Shown here: in pieces, positions 55,680 through 64,000 of the stretch
Position numbering within the stretch: the stretch's first letter is position 1
Layout: every line of letters starts with the position of its first letter
Assembly: GCF_001953635.1 (NCBI RefSeq)
Contig: NZ_MEJH01000003.1
Location: 124,001-188,000, forward strand
DNA: 64,000 nucleotides
Reading direction: 5' to 3'
Origin: Alteromonas abrolhosensis
GTDB lineage: Bacteria > Pseudomonadota > Gammaproteobacteria > Enterobacterales > Alteromonadaceae
The notes under the pieces: model-generated
Told to the model about the DNA's origin: nothing
The model's input: only the letters and a program-made list of their open reading frames with translations
The model's database searches: none
Program-made: the position numbers and the translations under genes

Positions 55680-56690
55680 TTACTTTGCGTCGAACATCAC
55701 TTTTGCTGTGTCGAGCATACGGTTTGCAAAACCCCATTCGTTGTCACACCACACCAGTGTTTTTACTAGCTGTTTGTGACTGACTCTTGTTTGTGTGCCA
55801 TCTACAATACACGAGTGTGGGTCGTGATTGAAATCTACCGATACCAATGGCTCTTCGGTGTAATCCAAAATGCCCTGTAAACGCCCTGCTTTTGCATTGC
55901 GAAGGGCTTGGTTTACTTGCTCAATAGTTACCTTAGATTGAAGCGTTACGCTCAAGTCCATGGCAGTAACATTGATGGTAGGAACCCGAACCGCAATGGC
56001 TTCGAACTTACCCGCAAACTTAGGCAGGATGCGCTCTATACCGGCAGCAAGTCGTGTATCAACAGGAATAATTGACTGACTTGCAGCGCGCGTTCTGCGC
56101 AAGTCTTCATGATAGGCGTCGATAACTTGCTGGTCATGCATAGACGCGTGAATAGTTGTGATCGTACCACTTTCCACACCGAACGCAGCGTCTAGTGCTT
56201 GGATAACAGGAACAATGCAGTTTGTGGTGCAAGAGCCGTTAGAGACTAATTTTTGTTCACTGGTCAACGTGTCTTCGTTGGTTCCGAAAATGACCGTATT
56301 GTCTAAATCTGGTGACCCGGGTGATGAGAAAAGCACTTTACCAGCGCCTGCATCTAAATGTGCTTGCCCCGATGCTCTGTCATCAAACTTGCCCGTACAC
56401 TCAAGCACGATATCAACGCCCAAGTCTTTCCACGGTAGGTCTTTAATATCGCTTATCGCGAGCAGTGTAATATCGTCGCCTGCGACATTTAGCGTTTTAT
56501 TTTCTAAGGCCACATCAAAACGGAACCGCCCGTGGGCGGTATCGTATTTAAGTAAATGTGCTATGCCTTCGGGTTTAGCAATGTCGTTAATGGCCACCAC
56601 GTTAAATTCGTTGTTGCGCCCACTTTCATACAGCGCGCGCAACACGTTACGACCAATACGACCAAACCCATTTATGGCAATATTTACCAT
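55680..56690 (-). CDS. epd: Erythrose-4-phosphate dehydrogenase (Epd)
   Basis: Epd oxidises erythrose 4-phosphate to 4-phosphoerythronate, the first step of pyridoxal phosphate synthesis by the DXP-dependent route. It is a GAPDH-fold enzyme; the 336-residue protein has the NAD motif [20 protein letters not shown], catalytic Cys in [14 protein letters not shown] and the Epd-specific stretch [17 protein letters not shown] with [14 protein letters not shown]. The last two separate it from GapA. One change is a Gly where most have Ala in SNASCTTN. It is 18 bases after tkt. Confidence 0.93.
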   Translation of the reverse strand: MVNIAINGFGRIGRNVLRALYESGRNNEFNVVAINDIAKPEGIAHLLKYDTAHGRFRFDVALENKTLNVAGDDITLLAISDIKDLPWKDLGVDIVLECTGKFDDRASGQAHLDAGAGKVLFSSPGSPDLDNTVIFGTNEDTLTSEQKLVSNGSCTTNCIVPVIQALDAAFGVESGTITTIHASMHDQQVIDAYHEDLRRTRAASQSIIPVDTRLAAGIERILPKFAGKFEAIAVRVPTINVTAMDLSVTLQSKVTIEQVNQALRNAKAGRLQGILDYTEEPLVSVDFNHDPHSCIVDGTQTRVSHKQLVKTLVWCDNEWGFANRMLDTAKVMFDAK

Positions 56691-56708
56691 AGGCTTATCT
56701 ATTACCTC

Positions 56709-58700
56709 TTACAGAGACAGTGCAGCCTCTACTACAGCGTCAGTGGTAATGTTGAAGTGCTTAAACAGGTCTCCCGCAGGTGCAGATTCACCAAAGGTGT
56801 CCATGCCTACGATAGCGCCATTAAAGCCAACGTACTTGTACCAGCTATCTTTAGACAGCGCTTCAACCGCTACGCGTTTAACAACGCTAGAAGGTAGTAC
56901 ACTTTCACGGTAGTCAGCAGACTGACGGTCAAATACGTCAGTTGATGGCATAGACACTACGCGAACGGCTTTGCCTTGCTCGGTCAGTTTCGCTGCGGCT
57001 TCAACGGCTAGCTGAACCTCAGAACCGGTACCAATAAGAATAAGCTCTGGCGTACCTTCACAGTCTTTAAGTACGTAACCGCCTTTAGCGATATCTGCAA
57101 CTTGTTGAGCCGTTCTTTCTTGCTGCGCTAAGCCTTGGCGTGTGAAGATTAGTGTTGTTGGGCCATCAGTGCGCTCAATAGCAGATTTCCACGACACAGC
57201 AGACTCTACCTGATCACAAGGACGCCAATTATCAAGGTTAGGCGTTGCACGTAGCGCAACCACCTGCTCTACCGGCTGGTGCGTTGGACCGTCTTCACCT
57301 AGACCAATTGAATCATGGGTGTAAACGAAAATTGCAGGCTGCTTCATTAGTGCAGCCATGCGTACCGCGTTGCGTGCATATTCCATAAACATTAGGAAGG
57401 TTGCACCGTATGCCTTAAAGCCACCGTGAAGGGCAATACCATTCATCATGGCAGACATACCAAACTCACGTACACCGTAATAAATGTAGTTACCTGACGC
57501 ATCGTTCGCTTCAACGCCTTTGCTGCCTTCCCAAATAGTAAGGTTAGAACCTGCAAGATCAGCAGAGCCGCCTAATAGCTCAGGAAGTAGTGGACCAAAT
57601 GCGTTTAGTGCATTTTGCGACGCTTTACGTGAAGCAATATTTTGTGGGTTAGCTTGAAGCTCAGCAATAATTGCATCTGCTTTTTCGCTGAAATCTGCTG
57701 GCAACTCACCATTTACGCGGCGTTTGAACTCTGCCGCAAGCTCTGGGTAAGCGGCTTCGTATGCTGCGAAAGCGTCATTCCACGCGCTCTCCGCGTTTGA
57801 ACCTTTCTCTTTAGCATCCCAACCCGCGTAAATATCGTCTGGAATTTCGAACGCGCCATGGCTCCAGCCAAGCTTTTCGCGAGTGGCTACAATTTCATCT
57901 TCACCTAGTGGTGCACCGTGACAAGACTCGGTACCTTCTTTATTAGGCGAGCCGAAGCCAATAGTGGTTTTACAACAAATAAGCGTAGGCTGCGCGGTGT
58001 TCGCTTGCGCCTTTTCAATAGCGGCTTTTACTTGCTCTGCATCGTGACCGTCAACGCCATCGATCACTTCCCAACCGTAGCTCTTAAAGCGTGCTGGTGT
58101 ATCGTCAGTGAACCAGCCTTCTACTTCGCCATCAATTGAAATGCCGTTGTCATCCCAAAACGCGATAAGCTTACCAAGGCCTAGTGTGCCGGCTAGTGAA
58201 CATGTCTCGTGTGAGATACCTTCCATCAAGCAGCCGTCGCCTAAGAATGCGTAGGTGTGGTGATCAACAATATTGTGACCGTCACGGTTAAATTGTGCCG
58301 CTAGCACTTTCTCGGCAAGTGCCATACCCACAGCATTACTGATACCTTGGCCTAGTGGGCCAGTGGTCGTTTCAACACCTGGCGCATAACCATACTCAGG
58401 ATGGCCTGGCGTTTTTGAATGCAATTGACGGAAGTTCTTTAACTCTTCAATTGGCAGTTCGTAGCCTGAAAGGTGAAGAAGAGAGTACAACAGCATCGAG
58501 CCGTGACCATTTGAAAGCACAAAGCGATCGCGGTTAGCCCAAGATGGGTTTGCAGGGTTGTGTGATAAGAAATCACCCCATAGTACCTGTGCGATATCAG
58601 CCATCCCCATTGGGGCACCTGGGTGACCAGATTTAGCTTGTTGAACGGCATCCATGCTTAATGCACGGATTGCATTGGCGAGTTCACGACGAGAGGGCAT
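56709..58700 (-). CDS. tkt: Transketolase
   Basis: Transketolase moves two-carbon units between sugar phosphates in the pentose phosphate pathway and supplies erythrose 4-phosphate, the Epd substrate. The 663-residue protein shows [25 protein letters not shown], the thiamine diphosphate motif [32 protein letters not shown], and the C-half [20 protein letters not shown] block. AGGAGAC precedes the ATG. It leads the tkt-epd-pgk(-fba) cluster and is divergent from metK across a 427-base gap. Confidence 0.97.
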   Translation of the reverse strand: MPSRRELANAIRALSMDAVQQAKSGHPGAPMGMADIAQVLWGDFLSHNPANPSWANRDRFVLSNGHGSMLLYSLLHLSGYELPIEELKNFRQLHSKTPGHPEYGYAPGVETTTGPLGQGISNAVGMALAEKVLAAQFNRDGHNIVDHHTYAFLGDGCLMEGISHETCSLAGTLGLGKLIAFWDDNGISIDGEVEGWFTDDTPARFKSYGWEVIDGVDGHDAEQVKAAIEKAQANTAQPTLICCKTTIGFGSPNKEGTESCHGAPLGEDEIVATREKLGWSHGAFEIPDDIYAGWDAKEKGSNAESAWNDAFAAYEAAYPELAAEFKRRVNGELPADFSEKADAIIAELQANPQNIASRKASQNALNAFGPLLPELLGGSADLAGSNLTIWEGSKGVEANDASGNYIYYGVREFGMSAMMNGIALHGGFKAYGATFLMFMEYARNAVRMAALMKQPAIFVYTHDSIGLGEDGPTHQPVEQVVALRATPNLDNWRPCDQVESAVSWKSAIERTDGPTTLIFTRQGLAQQERTAQQVADIAKGGYVLKDCEGTPELILIGTGSEVQLAVEAAAKLTEQGKAVRVVSMPSTDVFDRQSADYRESVLPSSVVKRVAVEALSKDSWYKYVGFNGAIVGMDTFGESAPAGDLFKHFNITTDAVVEAALSL

Positions 58701-59127
58701 GTTGTCTCCTGATTTATTTTGTATCTTTTGTTTCGTATCTTAGCGGGCTAGGCAAGCTAGACGAGCGTAGAGGTAAGGCGTTCGCTCTACTTCTTTATAC
58801 GAATGAATGTGGCGTTATTCTTACCTATGCCACCTTACAGTTCAATGGGTTTTGATTGCCAATAGTGAAAGTCATAGTAAAAAATGGTCTATACCTTAAC
58901 CATCACGTATTCCCAATACAGCAAAAACGGTTATATCTAACGTCTGGTTTTACTAGTACATCATTCGCTTTGCCAATTTCGTCCTGAATAACCCCATTAG
59001 TGATCGGGTTGTGTCAACTATTCGTAACGAAGAGACTTTTAGACGTCTAGAAGTAAAGACTGGTATTTATAACTTGTTTTAGTACAATATACGACTATTT
59101 TGATAATTTAACGCTTACGGAGCATTT
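58701..59127. other. Divergent intergenic region tkt / metK
   Basis: This 427-base gap should contain both promoters. The four tandem MetJ boxes at 59033-59064 are the only motif I can support. The tkt-proximal half shows no hairpin or open frame that I would call. Confidence 0.6.
59033..59064 (+). promoter_or_regulatory. Four tandem MetJ boxes upstream of metK
   Basis: Four 8-base units follow each other without gaps: AGACTTTT, AGACGTCT, AGAAGTAA, AGACTGGT. The second is identical to the MetJ consensus AGACGTCT and the others match at 5 or 6 positions. MetJ binds arrays of two to five such boxes when S-adenosylmethionine is abundant. The array ends 63 bases before the metK start. Confidence 0.85.
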
Positions 59128-60273
59128 ATGGCCACGCATTTATTCACATCCGAGTCAGTGTCTGAAGGACATCCGGACAAAATTGCTGATCAGATCTCAG
59201 ATGCGGTTCTTGACGCTATTTTAGAACAAGATCCTCGCGCTCGGGTGGCCTGCGAAACGTATGTAAAAACCGGTATGGTTTTGGTAGGTGGTGAAGTTAC
59301 CACTTCTGCATGGGTAGACATTGAAGAGCTTACTCGTAAAACAGTCAAAGAAATTGGCTATACGCACTCAGACATGGGCTTTGATGCCGACTCATGTGCG
59401 GTATTAAACGCAATTGGTAAACAGTCTCCCGATATCAACCAAGGTGTTGATCGTGAAAGCCTTGAAGAACAAGGTGCGGGTGACCAAGGCCTAATGTTTG
59501 GTTACGCCAGCGACGAAACTGATGTGCTAATGCCAGCGCCAATCACTTACTCTCACCGCCTTGTTCAAAAACAAGCTGAAGTGCGTAAGTCTGGTAAGCT
59601 AGACTGGTTGCGCCCAGACGCGAAAAGCCAAATTACTTTCAAGTATGAAAACGACAAGCCTGTAGGCATCGACGCGGTTGTGCTATCAACTCAGCACTGC
59701 GATTCAGTAAGCACGGAAACAGTTCGCGAAGCGGTAATGGAAGAAATCATCAAGCCTGTGCTTCCAAGCGAGTGGATTGATGCAAATACACGCTTCCACA
59801 TCAACCCAACGGGTCGATTCGTTATCGGTGGTCCAATGGGCGACTGTGGCTTAACCGGGCGTAAAATCATTGTTGATACTTACGGTGGTATGGCCCGTCA
59901 CGGCGGTGGTGCATTCTCTGGTAAAGATCCATCAAAAGTAGACCGCAGTGCAGCATACGCGGGTCGTTACGTTGCTAAGAACATTGTTGCAGCAGGTCTT
60001 GCCAAGCGTTGCGAAATCCAAGTGTCTTATGCAATCGGTGTAGCAGAGCCAACGTCTATCAGTATCGATACCTTTGGCACTGGCGTAGTCGATGAGAAAA
60101 CACTCGTTGCACTGGTGCGCGAACATTTCGACTTGCGTCCTTATGGCCTTATCCAAATGCTAGACCTTGAGCGCCCAATTTATCGCCCAACAGCTGCATA
60201 CGGTCACTTTGGTCGTGACGAATTCCCTTGGGAAGCAACAGATAAAGCAGAAGCGTTAAAAGCATCGATTTAA
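59128..60273 (+). CDS. metK: S-adenosylmethionine synthase (MetK)
   Basis: MetK makes S-adenosylmethionine from methionine and ATP in the cytosol. The 381-residue protein shows [22 protein letters not shown] at the start, [12 protein letters not shown], the [19 protein letters not shown] loop (glycine-rich and ATP-binding), and [12 protein letters not shown]-type motif as [28 protein letters not shown] precedes the ATG. The MetJ boxes upstream indicate feedback control by its product. It is followed by a strong hairpin. Confidence 0.98.
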   Translation: MATHLFTSESVSEGHPDKIADQISDAVLDAILEQDPRARVACETYVKTGMVLVGGEVTTSAWVDIEELTRKTVKEIGYTHSDMGFDADSCAVLNAIGKQSPDINQGVDRESLEEQGAGDQGLMFGYASDETDVLMPAPITYSHRLVQKQAEVRKSGKLDWLRPDAKSQITFKYENDKPVGIDAVVLSTQHCDSVSTETVREAVMEEIIKPVLPSEWIDANTRFHINPTGRFVIGGPMGDCGLTGRKIIVDTYGGMARHGGGAFSGKDPSKVDRSAAYAGRYVAKNIVAAGLAKRCEIQVSYAIGVAEPTSISIDTFGTGVVDEKTLVALVREHFDLRPYGLIQMLDLERPIYRPTAAYGHFGRDEFPWEATDKAEALKASI

Positions 60274-60299
60274 TTCGATATTAAAAAGCGCTTGTTGAA

Positions 60300-60364
60300 A
60301 ACGCCGCTGAGTTTTTGTAACACTTTGATCTAAAGCTGTTATATGAACTCGCGGCGTTTTTTAT
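60300..60364 (+). terminator. Rho-independent terminator after metK
   Basis: AACGCCGC (60300-60307) and GCGGCGTT (60351-60358) form an 8-base-pair stem, extendable by TGAGTT/AACTC, with a long loop. TTTTTT follows directly. Confidence 0.75.
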
Positions 60365-60523
60365 TGGGTGATGGCGAGCAAGCCAAATTAATTTGGCATA
60401 TAAAAAGTGGTGAAGAATATTTTCATCATTTATTTTTTGCGGCTATGCTTATTAAACGAACACACCGTTGCTTGTATTTCCTTGTTATTTACAAGCTATG
60501 ATAACAACAACTTGGGCCCTTCC

Positions 60524-60994
60524 ATGAATGTGGTTACTGGTATTTTTCTGGCACTTACTTTGGCTGCGTCTATGACGGCTGCTCCTGTAATCGCGGACAC
60601 GAATGATATCAACTACAGTCCTATTCAGTTCAAAAGCAAGAAAATAGCCCGGTGGCAGCTAAATAGTATGTACCGCGTTCAATCTACTACCGAAACTTAT
60701 TTATACGACAACAGCTATACGTATCCAGCTGGCTCCCAAGGCATGTTCAGCGCTAGCCGTCGTTTCGATACTTGGGTTCCGCAAAAGGTCTATGCAACCT
60801 ACAAAACAAATAATACTGCCTTTCAGCATTATGCTGAGTGGCTCTATTTGCCTCATGATGTTGGCACGTTCACCCGGCTTGGCTGGCTTCTAGGAAAAAG
60901 TGAAGGGTTAAACATGGCGGTAGAAATTGAGCACAGACAAGTTGGGGATGAAGAAAATATGGCCCTTTCTTTGGGTGTGAATTACTTATTTTAG
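60524..60994 (+). CDS. Small exported protein, possibly outer-membrane
   Basis: I do not recognise a named family. I chose the ATG at 60524 (156 residues) because it begins a clean Sec signal peptide of about 24 residues ending in APVIAD; the open frame extends upstream to 60407 without support. The mature part is rich in aromatic residues, with alternating pattern (RWQLNSMYRVQ, FQHYAEWLYLPH, NMAVEIEHRQVGDEEN, LSLGVNYLF). The final Phe and strand-like pattern suggest an outer-membrane beta-barrel end, but the protein is short. It is monocistronic downstream of metK. Confidence 0.6.
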   Translation: MNVVTGIFLALTLAASMTAAPVIADTNDINYSPIQFKSKKIARWQLNSMYRVQSTTETYLYDNSYTYPAGSQGMFSASRRFDTWVPQKVYATYKTNNTAFQHYAEWLYLPHDVGTFTRLGWLLGKSEGLNMAVEIEHRQVGDEENMALSLGVNYLF

Positions 60995-61086
60995 GGAAGG
61001 CCTGCTTTTAATTGAGTCATGCGCTTCAGATGCACATGTCGAACTCATACTTCACTTGTTAAATGTGCCAAATAGCTTCGATGCTA

Positions 61087-61581
61087 TCATTGAAATTGAG
61101 TTTTCGCGTAAGTCTGTTGAATAACCAATGCGTCAGAACTTGCTCTATGACGCTTAACATCAAGTTGCCTTGCAAGGCGATTTTTAACATCATGCCATTG
61201 ATTCATTTGGGCTTCGGACAGAATATATTCAAGGGCTCTACAGGTAAAAGACATCTCTATCTGCGCTGCGGCGTAAAGCTTAATTAGCCAAGGATTATCT
61301 ACCACCCAACCGTCACTATAAACCACCGTATTTCCCAGAAAGTGGTTTAGCTCAATACACACTTTACGCGGGTCTTCCCCCCGCGTTTGTAGCATTTGTT
61401 GTGTTATGCCGTGCAATGATTCTGCTTTCTTGTCCCAGTGTACCCAAGAATCAAAGGGTCTTAGCAACTTACACCACTTTGCACCATCATAGCGCACGAT
61501 ACCTATTTCGATAGGATAACTCGCTGCGCCAAATCCACTTGCTTCAATGTCTATTATTGTTGGCAGGGTATTTTTTCGCAC
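61087..61581 (-). CDS. DEDDh 3'-5' exonuclease-like protein
   Basis: This 164-residue cytosolic protein has the DnaQ/RNase T exonuclease motifs: ExoI Asp11 and Glu13 in IIDIEASG, a central Asp90 (or Asp95) in VVYSDGWVVDN, and ExoIII His145 and Asp150 in KRHRASSDALV. These are the four acidic residues and the His of the DEDDh class. Length suits a single-domain exonuclease rather than a polymerase subunit. The substrate (DNA or RNA) cannot be judged. It is a single gene, convergent with the small exported protein. Confidence 0.8.
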   Translation of the reverse strand: MRKNTLPTIIDIEASGFGAASYPIEIGIVRYDGAKWCKLLRPFDSWVHWDKKAESLHGITQQMLQTRGEDPRKVCIELNHFLGNTVVYSDGWVVDNPWLIKLYAAAQIEMSFTCRALEYILSEAQMNQWHDVKNRLARQLDVKRHRASSDALVIQQTYAKTQFQ

Positions 61582-61925
61582 TCACACTCCAAACCGCTGT
61601 TCATCTTTGTTTGCAAGGCCCGCTATTTGTTTTCACCAGGCGGTTACACTGCCACCAGAACACAGACAGAATAACTGATCATATTCGCGAACTGTCCGGT
61701 AAACATACAAACTCTATTTTTTAATACAAGCTGATGGCAGAATCGTGCCACATTTATTACGCCGAGTTTTAGTACCTGTCGTACACAAAAAACCACGACA
61801 CCTTGGAAAAAACAGCGAAATTCCTTCAAAAATTGCAAAACTTATACTAAAGGATAAGACGTTTGCGCTAAAAGACTGGGCGCATTGCTATACACTTTTA
61901 AGATTATCGTTTAGGTAGCCTATTC
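61582..61925. other. Divergent intergenic region, nothing firm
   Basis: This 344-base gap lies between the divergent exonuclease gene and the binding-protein gene. I found no convincing hairpin terminator, operator or open frame. A TATACA element about 40 bases before the binding-protein start may be a -10 site, but no well-spaced -35 is visible. Confidence 0.5.
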
Positions 61926-63104
61926 ATGCGTGCATCTTTTTTCTTTCTCTCGCTGATTTACATTGTTTCTATTTTTACAGCAAGCAAAGCATTTAGCTCA
62001 ACTGACCCCCTCATTATTGGCATCGATGCCGATCTTTCAGCGGTAGCGGTCGAAGGCGGCGTTGCCATAACAAGAGGTGTAGAGCTTGCCGTTGACGAAA
62101 TAAACGCTAAAGGCGGTATACTTGGTCGCCAAATCAAGGTAGTGGCAAAAGACCATCGCGGCAACCCAGCCCGCGGCGTATATAATATTGAGCAATTTTC
62201 TCAAACACCGAATTTACTCGCCGTTGTAGGTGGCGTTCACACGCCGGTCGTCCTCGCTGAAATCGATCTTGTTCATGAAAAGAATCTTCTGATGTTAGTT
62301 CCATGGGCTGCGGGTACACCTATTATAGATAACGGGCATTCGCCAAATAATATATTTCGGGTATCGGTTCGCGATGCAGAGGCTGCGTCAGTTCTTATTA
62401 GTCACGTTAAGCAAATGGGATTATCCAATATCGCACTAGTGCTTGAGAGAACGGGATGGGGACGCTCGAACTTAGAGTCATTAACCCAAGCGGCAAACGA
62501 GAAAGACATCAATATTACCGCAACCCACTGGATAAACTGGCAGCAAAAAGACTTTTCTGAGGACATGGCCGCGATAAAAAGTGCGAAAGCTGAGGCAATC
62601 ATTTTAGTTACCAATGTCCCAGAAGGGGTTGTAGTACTTGATGAAATGGCGAAGCAAGAAATGACATCCCTTCCCGTGATATCACATTGGGGCGTTGCGT
62701 CAGGCCAGTTTGCCTCAGCACTTGCCGTGCCCATCGGTAATTACAATGTATCAGTGCTACAAACCTTTCACTTTAACCACCAGAAAAATAGCAAGGCAAA
62801 AAGCTTGCTAGAAGCCTACTATAATAAGTACGGTTTGGTTGATGCTACTGCAATTGGTGGCGTGACAGGATTAGCCCATGCATATGATTTAGTTCATTTA
62901 ATAGCGGCGGCTGCCGATAAAGCTGATAGTATAGATGTAGATGCATTACGCGAAGCGCTAGAATCCCTAGAGAATGTACAGGGTGCGGTTAAGCACTATT
63001 CTGCCCCATTTTCTGTAGACAGACATGACGCGCTATGGGCAAAGGATTATTTTATGACTAAGTTTAACGAAAAAGGCTACTTGGTAACAACGGGCGCGCA
63101 ATAA
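61926..63104 (+). CDS. Periplasmic substrate-binding protein (branched-chain amino acid type)
   Basis: This 392-residue exported protein belongs to the Peripla_BP_6 / LivJ-type family of type I periplasmic binding proteins. The signal peptide covers about residues 1-24. The family start GIDADLSAVAVEGGVAITRGVELAVDEIN and the AVVGGVHTPVVLAEIDLVHE and DLVHLIAAAADKADS blocks are present, with an AALRE-like final helix. There is no permease or ATPase gene after it; instead its stop overlaps by one base the start of a membrane sensor. It therefore more likely works as the ligand-binding partner of that sensor than as part of an importer. TAGGTAGC precedes the ATG. Confidence 0.88.
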   Translation: MRASFFFLSLIYIVSIFTASKAFSSTDPLIIGIDADLSAVAVEGGVAITRGVELAVDEINAKGGILGRQIKVVAKDHRGNPARGVYNIEQFSQTPNLLAVVGGVHTPVVLAEIDLVHEKNLLMLVPWAAGTPIIDNGHSPNNIFRVSVRDAEAASVLISHVKQMGLSNIALVLERTGWGRSNLESLTQAANEKDINITATHWINWQQKDFSEDMAAIKSAKAEAIILVTNVPEGVVVLDEMAKQEMTSLPVISHWGVASGQFASALAVPIGNYNVSVLQTFHFNHQKNSKAKSLLEAYYNKYGLVDATAIGGVTGLAHAYDLVHLIAAAADKADSIDVDALREALESLENVQGAVKHYSAPFSVDRHDALWAKDYFMTKFNEKGYLVTTGAQ

Positions 63105-64000
63105 TGCAGCAGCACCCTCCAAGGTTACGCGCTCTTCTGCTTTCGAGCATGCTTCCGCGACTGGTTTTACTGGTCGCGGTGCTGTCTATCTTACTATTTG
63201 CACTTTCATTTCATTTCATTGTTAAGCAAACCGATCAGCTTCAACAGCAGTCTGTAGATGGTTTAGAACAAGACATCAATTACATCGTCAGTGACACCAC
63301 AAGGCAGTTGGCAGATTTGGCAGCCAATGACATTATTATTAATTCGCTGGTAGATTTTGAGCAGCGGGATAATTATTTGCCCATGTTTTTCCGCTCGCTA
63401 AACCTAACGCAGGCAAAAAGTGTAGAGTTTGCGCTGTTTGATTTCGCTGGAAACCGGGTAATAGATAAAAACTGGAATGCGGTTATTCCTGAATCGCTCA
63501 GCAGTGCTTGGCGTCAGCAAACGCTGGGCTCGTCAAATACTTTCTCTTCGGTGTCTCAGTATGGCGTGTTAATAAGCGTTCCGGTGTTATTAAGAGGCGT
63601 CGCTGAAGGCGCACTTGTTATGTATGTGGACAGCTTACAGTCTTTGCTAGCGCCCTACCCTCGACTTACTAATCAACTTGTTACTGACTCTAGCGGTCAT
63701 GTGCTTTTTAGCAGTGAGCCGTCACTCATTGCACCAAACTCGTCCTTTTCCGATTTTGATGACAGCGGTTACTCAATAAAACAGGCTGATTGGCAAAATC
63801 TTACGTTGTACAGTGTTAAACCTACCATCACCGCATACAGAGAAGCCGCGTGGACGGGAATTGTATTGCTGGCAATGATTGTAGGCTTTGTGTTTATCAT
63901 CTTGCATATGGTTAGCATGACAGGAACGCTTGCCGAACGCACACTTTCGACCTTGTACAACGATATTAAAAATCGCCTGAACAGCGATGAATCGACTTCA
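63104..64000 (+). CDS. Membrane sensor protein, 3' end outside window
   Basis: A frame opens with ATG at 63104 (TAATG overlap with the preceding gene) and stays open to the window end, 299 residues. Visible parts: a transmembrane helix at about 19-40, an extracytoplasmic domain at about 42-248 with the start QTDQLQQQSVDGLEQDINYIVSDTTRQL, resembling a dCACHE-type sensor, a second helix at about 250-270, and a following linker (AERTLSTLYNDIKNRLNSD) that is helical. The output domain (histidine kinase, GGDEF or chemotaxis) is beyond the edge. The gene is translationally coupled to the binding protein. Confidence 0.8.
   Translation, partial: MQQHPPRLRALLLSSMLPRLVLLVAVLSILLFALSFHFIVKQTDQLQQQSVDGLEQDINYIVSDTTRQLADLAANDIIINSLVDFEQRDNYLPMFFRSLNLTQAKSVEFALFDFAGNRVIDKNWNAVIPESLSSAWRQQTLGSSNTFSSVSQYGVLISVPVLLRGVAEGALVMYVDSLQSLLAPYPRLTNQLVTDSSGHVLFSSEPSLIAPNSSFSDFDDSGYSIKQADWQNLTLYSVKPTITAYREAAWTGIVLLAMIVGFVFIILHMVSMTGTLAERTLSTLYNDIKNRLNSDESTS

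Noticed and set aside
55680-56690. GapA (glyceraldehyde-3-phosphate dehydrogenase)
   Set aside because: Epd-specific segments around [11 protein letters not shown] and the tkt-epd-pgk order make erythrose-4-phosphate dehydrogenase the better call.
56158-56913. A 251-codon open frame on the plus strand opposite epd and tkt
   Set aside because: It is antisense to well-conserved epd and tkt sequence, has no family features and is explained by codon bias of the true genes.
61582-61925. A riboswitch or small RNA gene in the gap
   Set aside because: No conserved riboswitch core, strong hairpin plus T run, or promoter pair could be supported by eye.
1-64000. Prophage, integrative element or defence island
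   Set aside because: All genes are core-type chromosomal genes; no integrase, transposase, phage structural gene, tRNA attachment site or toxin-antitoxin pair was seen.

Overview
The window is about 64 kb of ordinary chromosome from a marine gammaproteobacterium, most likely Alteromonas or a close relative (inference from gene content: hut genes, extended PstC/PstA, the tkt-epd-pgk cluster divergent from metK, EptA with DgkA, many RND and peptidase genes). It is gene-dense. I found no tRNA, rRNA, insertion sequence, integrase, prophage or CRISPR array. Several genes start with GTG or TTG (PiT transporter, ECF sigma factor, LytTR pair, YigZ protein, S41 peptidase, eptA).

Layout, left to right. 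1-4.6 kb: the end of a histidine-utilisation operon (hutI, hutG), the Na+/serine transporter sstT, and a secreted S41 peptidase. 4.8-11.6 kb: DNA-end nuclease SbcCD and a DUF3754 membrane protein. 11.8-16.8 kb: a soluble PAS chemoreceptor, a secreted metallopeptidase-like protein divergent from a LytS/LytTR two-component pair, and a YigZ protein. 16.9-26.1 kb: redox and stress functions (peroxiredoxin-like protein, M1 aminopeptidase lipoprotein, divergent ohr/ohrR with two palindromic operator candidates, HlyIII, a CX5R phosphatase-like protein, a three-gene ECF sigma operon, OxyR). 26.4-39.1 kb: a phosphate island (UspE, PiT, phoU-pstB-pstA-pstC, a GcvR-like ACT protein, ppk-ppx) with Pho-box-like sites before PiT and ppk; pstS is not present. 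39.2-48.4 kb: an S9 peptidase, a small SpoIIAA-like protein, and a complete RND efflux operon. 48.6-53.0 kb: a PmrAB-like two-component system divergent from eptA-dgkA, with PmrA-box-like repeats on both sides. 53.2-60.3 kb: central carbon metabolism (class I aldolase, pgk, epd, tkt) and metK behind four tandem MetJ boxes. 60.5-64 kb: a small exported protein, a DEDDh exonuclease, and a periplasmic binding protein overlapping the start of a membrane sensor cut by the window edge.

The genes suggest three linked themes. Phosphate is imported (Pst, PiT), monitored (PhoU) and stored as polyphosphate (Ppk/Ppx). Envelope charge is adjusted by EptA, with DgkA recycling the diacylglycerol released. 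Peroxide stress is handled by Ohr/OhrR, OxyR and a peroxiredoxin-like protein. No clearly new defence or mobile system is visible. The best leads are the binding-protein/sensor pair at the right edge, the ECF operon encoding an exported coiled-coil protein of unknown function, the metallopeptidase beside the LytTR system, the regulatory motifs, and the structured RNA or repeat elements around pgk.
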